A DNA stretch of 64,000 bases from Bacteroidales bacterium (GTDB taxonomy: Bacteria; Bacteroidota; Bacteroidia; Bacteroidales; Lentimicrobiaceae), in NCBI GenBank assembly GCA_016788045.1, contig JAEUTG010000023.1:1-64000 (forward strand), written 5' to 3'. Position 1 is the stretch's first letter, and each line of letters starts with the position of its first letter. The notes below the pieces were generated by a model. The model worked only from the letters and a program-made list of their open reading frames with translations. It was not told the DNA's origin and made no database searches. Below, one piece after another: positions 1 to 10,300 of this stretch. The translations under genes and the position numbers were made by a program.

Positions 1-282
1 GAAATATGTTTTTGTCATGAATTATCAAAAAGGGGCTTATCTTACCAACGCCAGATTGATGTTCCAATCATTTATGATAACATTGAATTCGACGAAGGGT
101 TGCGTTTAGACGTTTTTGTGGAGAAAAAGATAATTTGCGAATTAAAGGCCAGAGAAACAATAAACTCAGTTTGGCCTGCGCAAGTCTTAAGTCATTTGAA
201 ATTAACCAAGACACGGTTGGGATATTTAATAAATTTCAATGTTGTGAGTATCAGAAATGGTATTAAACGTATAGCAAACTAA
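1..282 (+). CDS. GxxExxY protein, C-terminal part (5' end outside window)
   Basis: The frame is open from base 1 to a TAA at 280-282, so about 94 C-terminal residues are visible and the N-terminus lies outside the window. The residues around 9-43 (ELSKRGL, a conserved Q-x-Q-I-D-V, then LRLDVFVEKKIICELKA) and the later LTKTRLGYLINFNV and GIKRIAN are the signature of the small GxxExxY family, which has a PD-(D/E)xK nuclease-like fold (the D-V-F-V and E-L-K elements match). The function of the family is not established. Such genes are often scattered in Bacteroidota intergenic, repeat-rich DNA; here a TTGGTGTC repeat follows within 150 bases. Family call is confident; function is unknown. Confidence 0.85.
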   Translation, partial: EICFCHELSKRGLSYQRQIDVPIIYDNIEFDEGLRLDVFVEKKIICELKARETINSVWPAQVLSHLKLTKTRLGYLINFNVVSIRNGIKRIAN

Positions 283-590
283 ATATAATGGTTAACCTCC
301 GAAGTAAGCATGGTTCATTAATTCCAATTATGCCGGCATTATTTCAGCTCTAATAATAGTCTGAATTTAACCATAAACCTGACTCAAAATAGAATGAATA
401 ATTCAATATAATTGGTGCTTCCTTGGTGTCCTGGTGTATTGGTGTCAAAAAAATCTCCAGCACTTTACAAAATGAATTACCCAGGCTTTCTGTTTTAAGT
501 TGCTGATTCTTTGCCTTCCAACATCAGACTGAAGCAAACAATGAGTATCTTTGCAGCCCTTAAACCGAACAAATAAAATTACTTGTTACA
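283..590. other. Intergenic region, no gene seen
   Basis: AT-rich stretch between the GxxExxY gene and ahcY. It contains three closely spaced TGGTGT words at 421-448, of which 439-448 (TTGGTGTCAA) is identical to the right end of the MITE-like elements near 14.1 and 15.9 kb, and a promoter -7 box for ahcY at 546-554. No open frame of significance was found on either strand. Confidence 0.7.
546..554 (+). promoter_or_regulatory. Bacteroidota-type -7 promoter element for ahcY
   Basis: TATCTTTGC fits the Bacteroidota -7 consensus TAnnTTTG exactly and lies 36 bases before the ahcY ATG. A TTTG at the expected 19-21 bases upstream is not obvious, so only the -7 half is supported. Confidence 0.5.
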
Positions 591-2009
591 ATGAAAGAAA
601 CTCTTACTGAAGTCCTGCCTTACAAAGTAAAAGATATCAGCCAGGCCGCTTTTGGCCGCCGTGAGATTGAAATTGCCGAAAAAGAGATGCCGGGCCTGAT
701 GGCGATCCGAAAGAAATACAGTGCACAGAAGCCTCTGAAGGGAGCCCGGATTACCGGATCGCTTCACATGACCATCCAGACTGCCGTGCTGATTGAGACC
801 CTGCATGAACTCGGCGCAGAGGTCCGCTGGGCAAGCTGCAACATATTTTCCACCCAGGATCATGCCGCTGCTGCCATTGCCGAAGCCGGCATCCCCGTTT
901 TTGCCTGGAAAGGTGAAACCCTGGAAGAATACTGGTGGTGCACGCTTCAGGCACTGACCTTCCCGGGAGGCCATGGCCCCAACCTGATTGTTGACGATGG
1001 CGGAGATGCTACCCTGCTGATCCACAAAGGCTTTGCAGCTGAGAATGACCCCAAACTCCTCGAAAACCAGGGTGCAAATGCCGAAGAGGCCGCTATCTGG
1101 AAGACCCTCCGCGAATGCTATGTGGAAGATAACCAGCATTGGCACAAGGTGGTAAAAGAGTGGAAAGGGGTTTCAGAAGAAACCACTACGGGTGTTCACA
1201 GGCTCTACCAGATGATGGAAGCCGGTCAGTTGCTGGTTCCGGCCATCAACGTGAACGATTCCGTTACCAAATCGAAATTCGACAACCTTTATGGCTGCCA
1301 TGAATCCCTGGCCGATGGAATCAAGAGGGCAACCGATGTGATGCTGGCAGGTAAAGTGGTGGTAGTTCTAGGCTTCGGCGACGTAGGCAAGGGCTGTGCC
1401 CGCTCCATGCGTTCCTATGGATCAAGGGTGATTGTTACCGAAATCGACCCCATCTGCGCCCTTCAGGCTGCTATGGAAGGTTTCCAGGTGACTACCATCG
1501 AAGAAGCCCTTACCGAAGGCAACATCTTCGTAACGACCACCGGAAACCGCGATGTCATCACCGTTGAACACATCCGCAGGATGAAAGACCAGGCCATTGT
1601 CTGCAATATCGGGCACTTCGACAACGAAATTCAGGTTGACAAACTGAATGCCCAACCGGATGTTGAAAAAATCAACATTAAGCCTCAGGTCGACAAATAT
1701 GTTTTCCCTGGCGGGAATGCCATCTTCCTGCTGGCAGAAGGCCGTCTGGTAAACCTTGGCTGTGCCACCGGCCATCCTTCTTTCGTGATGAGCAACTCCT
1801 TCTCGAACCAGGTGCTGGCCCAGCTCGACCTCTGGAACGGAAATTATGAGGTGGGTGTTTACCGTCTTCCGAAAAAACTTGATGAAGAGGTAGCCCGCCT
1901 ACACCTGGAGCAGATCGGGGTGAAACTCACCGTGCTTACCGACGAGCAATCAGCCTACATCGGGGTTGCCAAAGAAGGGCCTTATAAACCCGAACATTAC
2001 CGTTACTAA
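591..2009 (+). CDS. ahcY: Adenosylhomocysteinase (S-adenosyl-L-homocysteine hydrolase)
   Basis: 472 residues, the usual length for the long bacterial/plant type of this enzyme, which hydrolyses S-adenosylhomocysteine to adenosine and homocysteine in the cytoplasmic activated-methyl cycle. Visible hallmarks are the N-terminal substrate region ([14 protein letters not shown], then QDHAAAAIA), the extra segment around residues 148-190 ([12 protein letters not shown] ... [18 protein letters not shown]) typical of the long form, [11 protein letters not shown], and the NAD-binding loop [14 protein letters not shown] near residue 260. The C-terminal KPEHYRY is the canonical end that contributes to the neighbouring subunit's NAD site. 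The ATG at 591 gives a normal N-terminus. It stands alone, with its own promoter box upstream and a hairpin terminator directly downstream. Confidence 0.98.
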   Translation: MKETLTEVLPYKVKDISQAAFGRREIEIAEKEMPGLMAIRKKYSAQKPLKGARITGSLHMTIQTAVLIETLHELGAEVRWASCNIFSTQDHAAAAIAEAGIPVFAWKGETLEEYWWCTLQALTFPGGHGPNLIVDDGGDATLLIHKGFAAENDPKLLENQGANAEEAAIWKTLRECYVEDNQHWHKVVKEWKGVSEETTTGVHRLYQMMEAGQLLVPAINVNDSVTKSKFDNLYGCHESLADGIKRATDVMLAGKVVVVLGFGDVGKGCARSMRSYGSRVIVTEIDPICALQAAMEGFQVTTIEEALTEGNIFVTTTGNRDVITVEHIRRMKDQAIVCNIGHFDNEIQVDKLNAQPDVEKINIKPQVDKYVFPGGNAIFLLAEGRLVNLGCATGHPSFVMSNSFSNQVLAQLDLWNGNYEVGVYRLPKKLDEEVARLHLEQIGVKLTVLTDEQSAYIGVAKEGPYKPEHYRY

Positions 2010-2036
2010 AAACTCAGGAAATACATTAACTTCACA

Positions 2037-2067
2037 AGAGGCTTGCTGCAGAAGTAAGCCTCTTTTC
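2037..2067 (+). terminator. Rho-independent-type terminator after ahcY
   Basis: AGAGGCTT pairs with AAGCCTCT across a 12-base loop and is followed by TTTT. It lies 28 bases after the ahcY stop codon. Confidence 0.7.
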
Positions 2068-2156
2068 GTTTGCGGGAGTCAACAAACGACCCCTGCAGAT
2101 GTATTACTTAACGGTAAAGGAATCCGGTTGTAAAAACCGGAGAAACTTCTGAAAAC

Positions 2157-2585
2157 TCAGTTTGAAACGATCAGCGAATACCCGTCGTATCTTGTCCGGT
2201 ACTGCTTGAGGCTAACGCTGGCAGGCCCCTGAATGGGTGATCCGTCGGTAAGGATAAAGCGGGAGCCGCATACCGGGCATGAAGCGATGATTCCGGATGA
2301 TTCAACTTCTACCCTTGCCCCGGCAACCAGAGGATCATGCGGACAGGCCCGCTCATAAGCTATAAACTCATCGTGGGTATTCCGGTAGATGATGATCCCC
2401 TTGTATCCGCCGGTAACGTAAACATAACTTCCATCGGCTATGTAATCAAGCGTATTCGGGTAAATGGTAAAATTCACGTACACGTAAGGAATCAGTGATT
2501 CATCCTCCTCATCACCGCAGGAAACCAGCAGCAAAGGAAGCATAAGCAGGATGCTGAATAAACGGGTGCGGATCAGGCTTTTCAT
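2157..2585 (-). CDS. Rieske-like 2Fe-2S lipoprotein with an altered ligand set
   Basis: 142 residues from the ATG at 2585; an ATG at 2609 would add eight residues before the same signal peptide, so the inner start is preferred. The N-terminus is a lipoprotein signal (hydrophobic LLMLPLLL, lipobox LVSC with Cys23). The body is Rieske-like: C81-P-H83 in box 1 and C103-P-V-C106-G-S in box 2, then a G-x-P-x-x-G-P-A turn typical of Rieske domains. Classical box 2 is C-x-x-H; here the histidine is replaced by Cys106, giving a potential 3Cys-1His ligand set. Whether it still binds a cluster is unknown. It is probably anchored in the inner or outer membrane facing the periplasm. It stands alone, transcribed towards ahcY. 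Partner and substrate are not evident. Confidence 0.75.
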   Translation of the reverse strand: MKSLIRTRLFSILLMLPLLLVSCGDEEDESLIPYVYVNFTIYPNTLDYIADGSYVYVTGGYKGIIIYRNTHDEFIAYERACPHDPLVAGARVEVESSGIIASCPVCGSRFILTDGSPIQGPASVSLKQYRTRYDGYSLIVSN

Positions 2586-2609
2586 GAAATTGACTTGAAA
2601 TGAAAACAA

Positions 2610-2927
2610 AAACGGCTGATATCCATCTTTATTATATAACTGTGGATTGATTTTTGTGGCAATCTACCTTCATTCTGCAAAGGTAGACATGTTTCTCCTG
2701 AAAGTGCCAGTTTGCCGGGTATATTCAGTAAAAGTCATACAAGCTTCTCTTTGCGGAAAGGCATTTGAAGCAAGGGCAGAGCTTCCGGAACGGACATTCA
2801 ACAACCTGAATGCCTGATTGTTCAGGACTCGTAGGTTAAGAGTCAATATTTCGGAGCGTTTTTTTGTTTTTACATGAAAGGATTTGCTTTCTTTGCTATT
2901 TTTACAAATTAAACCAACCTGAAGGCT
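2610..2927. other. Divergent intergenic region, promoters only
   Basis: Separates the minus-strand Rieske-like lipoprotein gene from the plus-strand gene at 2928. It holds the minus-strand -7 box at 2677-2685 and T-rich DNA just before 2928. No additional gene is seen. Confidence 0.6.
2677..2685 (-). promoter_or_regulatory. -7 promoter element for the Rieske-like lipoprotein
   Basis: On the minus strand this reads TACCTTTGC, an exact match to TAnnTTTG plus the common following pyrimidine. It lies about 90 bases upstream of the start codon. No matching -33 TTTG was found at the right distance. Confidence 0.45.
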
Positions 2928-3419
2928 ATGGACGATTTTCTGTATATATTAATAGGTATAGTCTGGGTCGTTTATTCGCTCTACAACAACAAGCAGAAAC
3001 AGGACCGGAAGAAAGCCGCCCGCGAAATGAGCGAGACCAGCCGGCCAGTGCCCCCAGCCAGGCCTAAAAGATCGCTGTTTGAAGAGATTCTGATGGGCGA
3101 AGTCTTACAGGTGCCTGAACCGCAGGAAGTTACCATTGAACCTCCGGTTAAGGAATTCACCAGAAAAGCCACTGCTGAGGAAGTGGATGTGCGTAAAACC
3201 GAAGCACAGTCGCTCGAATATATCACAGAGGAAGTACCCGCAGATTATTTCGATCAGCAATATACCGACAGAAAAGAGGAAAAAAGCAAAGTTGCCCTGT
3301 TTGATGACAACACGAAATCCGAGGCTGAAAGCAACGAACAGGAGTTCGAAATCGCCGGAAATTTCGACCTGAAAACAGCAGTCATTTACGCTGAAATCCT
3401 TAATCCACGGTATATATAG
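2928..3419 (+). CDS. Small membrane-anchored hypothetical protein
   Basis: 163 residues, not recognised as a named family. It starts with a single hydrophobic segment (residues about 4-19, DFLYILIGIVWVVYSLY) followed at once by a basic stretch (NNKQKQDRKKAAR), so the charge pattern predicts a membrane anchor with the rest in the cytoplasm. The remainder is hydrophilic, rich in Glu, Lys and Pro, and looks largely disordered until a short C-terminal FDLKTAVIYAEILNPRYI, which resembles a small ordered or interaction motif. Similar anchored, acidic proteins ending in a short conserved helix are common in Bacteroidota, but no function can be given. It stands alone before the TonB operon. Confidence 0.7.
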   Translation: MDDFLYILIGIVWVVYSLYNNKQKQDRKKAAREMSETSRPVPPARPKRSLFEEILMGEVLQVPEPQEVTIEPPVKEFTRKATAEEVDVRKTEAQSLEYITEEVPADYFDQQYTDRKEEKSKVALFDDNTKSEAESNEQEFEIAGNFDLKTAVIYAEILNPRYI

Positions 3420-3456
3420 CGTTTTTTTCAGTTTGTTCAACAGGGCTCTAAAAAGT

Positions 3457-3490
3457 TTTGGAGCTTAAATTATTTTATTAGTACCTTTAC
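3457..3490 (+). promoter_or_regulatory. Promoter of the TonB receptor operon
   Basis: TTTG at 3457-3460 and TACCTTTA at 3482-3489 are 21 bases apart, matching the Bacteroidota -33/-7 arrangement (TTTG, 19-21 bases, TAnnTTTG) with one mismatch at the last G. The start codon follows 57 bases later. Confidence 0.55.
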
Positions 3491-3546
3491 CCACTTTTTA
3501 AGGTACAAAGGACACACAAGTACATCTAAAATAAAATTTCATTGGT

Positions 3547-6500
3547 ATGATCAGAAATCTACTGCTAACTATTGGGTTGGTGCTGATTGCAAGCCTTTCG
3601 GTGTTTTCACAGTCAGGTACCCTGAGGGGAAAAGTGATAGATAAAACTACGAAAGAGGCCATTCCTTTCGTCAACATTATCGTTGAACTTGGTGGAACCC
3701 AAACCGGCGGAACCACTTCCGACTTTGACGGGAACTACACCATCAAACCCATCACCCCGGGAAAGTACAACCTGAAAGCTACCTTCGTGGGTTACAAACC
3801 CATCATGGTTCAAGGCATTGTGATCAAGTCAGACCAGATCTCCTTTCAGAATATTGAAATGGAATCTACCATGATCACAATTGAAGAATTTGAGGTAACA
3901 TCCTACAAAGTCCCCCTCATCGACAAGGACAAGACCTCTGTGGGAGCTACCATGACTTCAGAAGAAATTGCCAAGATGCCCAACCGTTCAGCCAATGCCA
4001 TTGCAACCACTGTGGGAGGTGTGTTCTCGGCCGATGGTGAACGTGGAAGTGTCCGCGGTCAGCGTGCAGAAGGTACCGTCATGTACATCGATGGTATCAG
4101 GGTTCGCGGATCCTCCTCACTTCCCGAATCTGCCATTGAGCAGGTTTCTGTGATCCTTTCAGGGGTTCCCGCACAATACGGCGATGCAACCGGGGGTATC
4201 ATCAATGTAACCACGAAAGGCCCCAGCCGTGAATTCGGCGCCGGTATCGAGCTTCAGACCTCTCAGTACCTCGATGCTTTCGGTTACAACCGTGCCGGAC
4301 TCAACATGCAGGGCCCCCTGCTCTGGCAGCGCAACGAACAGAAAGAAAAAACCAATGCCATCCTCGGTTATTTTGTTGCCGGTGAAGTTACCTACAACAA
4401 AGACAGCCGTCCGACGGCAACCGGTGTTTATAAAGTTAAAGATGAAGTACTGCGTGAACTTGAACTCAATCCGCTCCGGCTTACCGGTTCAGGATTCGGT
4501 ACCTATTACAACACCAACTTTATTCAGCGTAAAGATCTGGAATACCTCAAGGCCACCCCGAATACCAACAACCTTGACATCAATGCTTCCGGTAAACTTG
4601 ACATTAAAACCGGACCAAACATCAACCTCTCGATAGGGGGGTCTGTTAACTACAGCGACGGGCGTGCCTTCAACTTCGCCAACTCAATGTTCAACTACGA
4701 TAAGAACACCCAGGTGACTGACAAGACCTGGAGGGTTTTCGGAAGGTTTACCCAGCGTTTCCCGGCTGCCAAAGACAGCAAATCGCTGGTAAAGAATGTC
4801 TATTATTCTATCCAGGCCGACTATACCCGCTACAACCAGGTTGTACAGGACCCCGACCACAAGGATAACCTGTTCAACTACGGATACCTTGGCAAATACG
4901 AAACTTCCAAAATCAGAAGTTATGAATTCGGGCTGGATACCGTTTCAGGCCTCACTGCTTTTGTGCACAACGGTTTCAGGGATACCCTGGTTGCCTTCAC
5001 TCCTTCGGATGTAAATGCAATCACCGCCAATTACACCCGCCAGTATTACGAACTATACCCGTTTACTTCAGGCTACCACGACAACCTTAACAACATCATC
5101 TCCGGTGGCGGACTGCTCAACGGAATGGGTGGCTCAGCCGTTTACGGTATCTGGGGAAGTCCCGGAAGCATCCAGAGCAACTACACAATCACCGACAACG
5201 AGCAGTATTCCATTAACGGAAATCTTTCGGCCGATATCGGCAACCACGCCATTCAGTTCGGGTTTATTTATGAGCAGCGCATCGACCGGTTTTACACGTA
5301 TGCTCCTGTCGGGCTCTGGAGCCTGATGCGTGGTCTGACCAATGCCCACATCGAACAGCTCGATGTTCAGAACCCGAAATTTGTCACCCTCGATGGCGTA
5401 TTCCTCGATACCATCTATTTCGATCGTAAGTATGACGCTCTTTCGCAGCGCAACTTCGACATCAGCCTGCGCCAGAAAATGGGCCTTCCTGTAGACGGAA
5501 CCGATTGGATCGACATCGACTCCTACGACATCAACAGCTACACCATGAACTACTACGATGCCGAAGGCAAGCGCCACACCGTGGCCCTGAGCGAAGCCCT
5601 CTCCATCGATATGTTCAGCCCCGATGAACTCTACGACAACGGAAACCTGCTCACCAACTACAGCGGATATACCTATACCGGTGAAAAAACCAAACTGAAA
5701 GACAGTCCGAGTTTCGACGATTTCTTCACCAAAAGGGATGAAAACGGCATGTACACCCGCGAAATCGCACCGTTTACACCGATTTATATGGCCGGCTTCG
5801 TTCAGGACAAGTTTGCCTTTGACGACCTTATTTTTAACATAGGCGTACGCGTTGACCGCTTCGATGCCAACCAGAAGGTGCTTACCGATCCTTACACCCT
5901 CTATCCTGCCAAAACAGTTGCTGAAGTCAACGACCTGGGGTCACACCCGCAGAACATGGGCAGCGATTATGTGGTTTATGTCGACAACCTCCGCACTCCG
6001 ACTGCCATCACCGGATACCGTAATGGTAATGTCTGGTACGATGCCGACGGACTGGTGGTCACCGACCCGAGCATCTCACTGGATGCCGGCAATGGTGTAA
6101 CCCCTTACCTGCAGGACAGAAACAACATCAGCGTTTCTTCAGAAGCTTTCAGCGATTATGAGCCTCAGATCTCGGTAATGCCGCGTATCTCGTTCTCTTT
6201 CCCGATCTCTGAAGAGGCCCTCTTCTTTGCCCACTACGATGTACTAACACAGAGACCGACATACGCGCTGCGGATGAGCCCGCTGGATTATTACCTGATT
6301 CCGTTTACCGGAAGTCCTGACATCAGCAACCCGAACCTGAAACCGGAGAAAACCATCGACTATGAACTCGGATTCCAGCAGCGGTTGAGCCAAAGTTCTT
6401 CGCTCACCTTGTCGGCTTACTACCGCGAAATCAGGGATCAGATCCAGGCTTTCCGCTACACAGCCGCTTATCCGAAGACCTATTACTCTTATAACAATAT

Positions 6501-7248
6501 CGACTTTTCTACTGTCAAGGGTTTAACCGTTACCTACGACATGCGCCGCACCAGCAATGCCAGGGTAAGGGCCAGCTACACCCTGCAGTTTGCCAACGGA
6601 ACCGGATCGAACCCGGAGTTTGCCAAGGGACTGATTCAGACCGGACAGCCCAACCTGCGTACTCTGTTCCCGCTGAGTTTCGACCGTCGTCACGCCCTCA
6701 ACCTGATGCTTGACTACCGTTTTGCTGAAGGCAAGGAATACAACGGACCGGTGATCCGCCGCAAAAAGACCGATGCCGCCGGTGCTGAAGTGATTAAGTC
6801 AACGCAGCTCCTTAAAAATACCGGGGTTAACTTTACCATCTTCGGTGGATCAGGTACTCCGTATACCCGTTCGAGCAAGATCGTCCCCATCGGACAATCG
6901 GGCATCATCGAAGGATCCATCAACGGCTCTCGTCTGCCCTGGCAGTTCAGGATTGACGGACGTATCGACAAAGACATCAACATCCAGTGGAGCGAAAAAC
7001 GTTCATCGTACCTTAATATCTACATTCAGGTACTCAACATTCTGGATGCCAAGAATATCCTTAATGTTTACAGTGCTACCGGTAACCCCGACGACGACGG
7101 ATACCTTGCCGCTGCAGAATACCAGAACCTGATCAATACACAGCTTGACCCTCAGTCGTTCCGCGATCTGTACAGCCTTCGCATCAACAGCCCCGGAAAT
7201 TACAGTTCACCGAGGCAGATCAGGCTGGGTATCAGTCTAAATTTCTGA
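3547..7248 (+). CDS. TonB-dependent outer-membrane receptor with CarboxypepD_reg-like N-terminus
   Basis: 1233 residues. The order is signal peptide (about 1-22, ending VFSQ), a carboxypeptidase-regulatory-like beta-sandwich (about 24-105: LRGKVIDKTTKEAIPFVNI ... DFDGNYTIKPITPGKYNL), a plug domain (about 135-220, with RGQRAEGTVMYIDGIRVRG and QYGDATGGIINVTTKG), then a long 22-strand-type barrel ending in RQIRLGISLNF with the aromatic terminal residue expected for BAM insertion. It would move an unknown substrate across the outer membrane with energy from TonB. No SusD partner is adjacent, so it is not a classical SusCD pair; instead it heads a co-directional trio with a T9SS-exported protein and a PorV-like protein (gaps 60 and 46 bases), suggesting a shared role at the outer membrane. 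Substrate unknown. Confidence 0.93.
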   Translation: MIRNLLLTIGLVLIASLSVFSQSGTLRGKVIDKTTKEAIPFVNIIVELGGTQTGGTTSDFDGNYTIKPITPGKYNLKATFVGYKPIMVQGIVIKSDQISFQNIEMESTMITIEEFEVTSYKVPLIDKDKTSVGATMTSEEIAKMPNRSANAIATTVGGVFSADGERGSVRGQRAEGTVMYIDGIRVRGSSSLPESAIEQVSVILSGVPAQYGDATGGIINVTTKGPSREFGAGIELQTSQYLDAFGYNRAGLNMQGPLLWQRNEQKEKTNAILGYFVAGEVTYNKDSRPTATGVYKVKDEVLRELELNPLRLTGSGFGTYYNTNFIQRKDLEYLKATPNTNNLDINASGKLDIKTGPNINLSIGGSVNYSDGRAFNFANSMFNYDKNTQVTDKTWRVFGRFTQRFPAAKDSKSLVKNVYYSIQADYTRYNQVVQDPDHKDNLFNYGYLGKYETSKIRSYEFGLDTVSGLTAFVHNGFRDTLVAFTPSDVNAITANYTRQYYELYPFTSGYHDNLNNIISGGGLLNGMGGSAVYGIWGSPGSIQSNYTITDNEQYSINGNLSADIGNHAIQFGFIYEQRIDRFYTYAPVGLWSLMRGLTNAHIEQLDVQNPKFVTLDGVFLDTIYFDRKYDALSQRNFDISLRQKMGLPVDGTDWIDIDSYDINSYTMNYYDAEGKRHTVALSEALSIDMFSPDELYDNGNLLTNYSGYTYTGEKTKLKDSPSFDDFFTKRDENGMYTREIAPFTPIYMAGFVQDKFAFDDLIFNIGVRVDRFDANQKVLTDPYTLYPAKTVAEVNDLGSHPQNMGSDYVVYVDNLRTPTAITGYRNGNVWYDADGLVVTDPSISLDAGNGVTPYLQDRNNISVSSEAFSDYEPQISVMPRISFSFPISEEALFFAHYDVLTQRPTYALRMSPLDYYLIPFTGSPDISNPNLKPEKTIDYELGFQQRLSQSSSLTLSAYYREIRDQIQAFRYTAAYPKTYYSYNNIDFSTVKGLTVTYDMRRTSNARVRASYTLQFANGTGSNPEFAKGLIQTGQPNLRTLFPLSFDRRHALNLMLDYRFAEGKEYNGPVIRRKKTDAAGAEVIKSTQLLKNTGVNFTIFGGSGTPYTRSSKIVPIGQSGIIEGSINGSRLPWQFRIDGRIDKDINIQWSEKRSSYLNIYIQVLNILDAKNILNVYSATGNPDDDGYLAAAEYQNLINTQLDPQSFRDLYSLRINSPGNYSSPRQIRLGISLNF

Positions 7249-7308
7249 TCATAAAATCCGGAAACGGCACTTATAAAACTGCAACGATTTAAAGAAAATC
7301 AAGTAACC

Positions 7309-10300
7309 ATGAAAAATATACTCCGCATACCTTTTGTTGCCTTGCTCGGTATACTCTTGTCCCTGCCCGGCTATGCCGATTATTACAAGGGAGCAACCAA
7401 CAAATCAGAAAACATCGTAAAAGCAACTGCTGCCGGCTGTTTGCCCGGTGCCGGTTTCAAATACCTCGAAGTCAACAATGTGCGTACCCGAATCAATACC
7501 GGGGGCGACATGTGGTGGGACTTTGAAGTATCCCAGTATGAAATTCCGAAAGGATCGCGTAAGACTTCTATGTTCTCCGCTGCCTTGTGGATCGGGGGTA
7601 TCGATGTGAACGATCAGCTGAAACTGGCTGCCCTGCGTTATCGTCAGGGACCCAATGTCGGCAATCCCGGAACCGGGAATGACTTCTGGCCAGGCCCGCT
7701 TACCATTGACGGAACCGCCGCCATTTCAGAAGCTGAATGTGCCGCCCGCGATAAACTGTATCCGATCAACAGGGCTCAGATTGACGAGTATATTGCCTGG
7801 TGGGAAAACCCGGCAGCTTATCCAGCATACCAGATTCCTGCCGACATCATCAACTGGCCGGCACACGGGGATGTAACCCAGAAACAGAGTTATTACCTGG
7901 CCCCCTTCTACGACAGGGGCGGCGACGGCAATTACGATCCTTACGATGGCGACTATCCCTATTACGATATAGCCAATGAATTGTGCCATTCCGATACACC
8001 TACGGTTGAAGATGAAAAAGGCATCGTTAACGGTGGACTTCTGTCTGACCAGGTGATCAAGGGAGATGCCACCCTATGGTGGGTTTTCAACGATAAAGGG
8101 AATATTCACACTGAAACCCAGGGTACCCCGATCGGACTCGAAATCCGTGCACAGGCCTTCGGTTTTGCTACCAACGATGAGATCAACAACATGACTTTTT
8201 ATAGTTATGAAATCATCAACCGTTCCACCTACCGGCTGACAGGAACTTACTTCAGCCAGTGGGTAGATACCGACCTTGGATTTGCCACCGACGACTATGT
8301 GGGCTGTGATGTTGACCGGGGACTTGGCTATTCCTACAACGGGAAACCCAAAGATGGTGACGGACAGTTCTGGGCTTATGGCGACAATCCTCCGGCCATT
8401 GGTGTTGACTTTTTCCAGGGACCTTATATGGATCCTGACGGATACGATAACCCATCCTTCAAAGGCGATGGAATTCTGGGACCTTCCTTCGATGGCGATT
8501 GCAGCATTGTAGGCCTGAGCGGATCGATGTACACCATGACCTACGGAACAGAAGACAACCAGAAAACCGGGTCTTTCCTCGTAAAATCTGAAGCCATCAA
8601 TGGCGTGAACTTCGGTAACGGCATCGCAGATGATGAGCGTTTCGGGATGCGCCGCTTCGTGTATCACAACAACTCCGACGCTCCTGGTCCATACATGCAG
8701 GACCCCAAATATGCGCCTCAGTATTACAATTATCTGAAAGGTATATGGCTGGATAACACCAAAATGCTCTATGGAGGTAACGGACACATCTCTACCGGTG
8801 CTTACGGTCCAGAATGTGACTTTATGTTCCCCGGCGATACCGATGTCTGTAACTGGGGTACCGGTGGTTTGCCGCCAAACGGTGACGTTTACTGGACTGA
8901 GGAAGTTGCCCAGAACAAAGAGGGTGACCGTCGTTTTATGCAGTCGGCCGGACCATTTATCCTCGAACCGGGTGCCGTAAACTATATCACCGTGGGTATT
9001 CCCTGGGCACGTGCTGCTTCGGGTGGCCCATGGGCTTCGGTAAAACTGCTGCAGGTGGTTGATGATAAATGCCAACTGCTCTTCGACAACTGTTTTGCCG
9101 TCGTCAGCGGCCCCAACGCTCCTGATCTCACCATCAGGGAGCTTGACAAGGAACTTATTTTCTACATCAGCAACCGCAAAACCAACGATGCCGGCAACAA
9201 CTTCAACGAGTCGTACAAAGAGCTCGATCCGGCCATTCTGGCTGTTGCCAACAGCACCGGTTATGATTTTGACCCGTATTACCGCTTCGAAGGTTACCAG
9301 GTGTTCCAGCTCAAAAATGCCTCTGTTTCCGTAGCTGATATCAAAGATGCGGAGCTTGCCCGCCTGGTTTACCAGTGCGATGTGAAGAACGGCGTTGCCC
9401 AGCTGGTGAACCACAATTTTGACCAGGCCCTGAACTCCAGTGTGCCGGTTGAAGAGGTCTATGGCGCTGATCTTGGCCTTTCCCATACCTTCAGGCTTTC
9501 AGAGGACGCCTTTACCGGTCAGGCCCTGGTGAACCACAAGCAATATTACTACCTGGCCATTGCATACGGCTACAATGAATACATGAAGTACAGTGCCGAT
9601 CCCGGTTCACAGGAAGACGGTATTGTCGGCCTGGGTGGTCAGAAAAAAGTTTACTTAGCCGGTCGTAAGAACATCAAGGTTTACACCTCCATTCCGCATA
9701 AAGTGGTGGGTACCATCAGCCCGACCGCTGCTTTTGGTGATGGCGTTGAGATTACCCGCCTTCAGGGACAGGGCAATGGTGGCAATGTACTTGAGTTATC
9801 CGACGAAAGTGTTGATGAAATCCTTTCGAAGAAACCGGTAGACTCGCTCAATGTACTGGGTAGTGAGGATTATCCCATCGCCTACAAACCGACCTACAAA
9901 CAGGGCAAAGGCCCCATCGATGTAAGGGTGATTGATCCGCTGAATGTCAGAAACACTGAGTATGAACTGGCCTTCGATTCACTGGTTCCTTACTACATGC
10001 CGATCGGCGACGACAGTACCCTGATGTACAAGGCAGCCTGGAAACTGACTGATATCAACAGCGGGACCGTGTACCGCTCCGATACCACCATCGCCTTCAG
10101 GAACCAGCAACTCTTCCCCGACCTGGGTATTTCTGTGACCATCGGACAGGTGATTGATCCGGGACCTTACCAGGTTGGAATTAATGCTGACGATGATCCG
10201 ATCTACGAAATCATTGCTGAGGACAATGGGGTGCTCGAATCAAGCATCACTTTTGCCGACAGTTCCAGAATATGGGTGGCCGGGGTTCCCGATATCGACG

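Noticed and set aside
8074..9486. A 470-codon minus-strand open frame inside the 1426-residue protein gene
   Set aside because: It is the complement of a well-formed secreted-protein gene, has no family motifs, and arises from the codon bias of the plus-strand gene.
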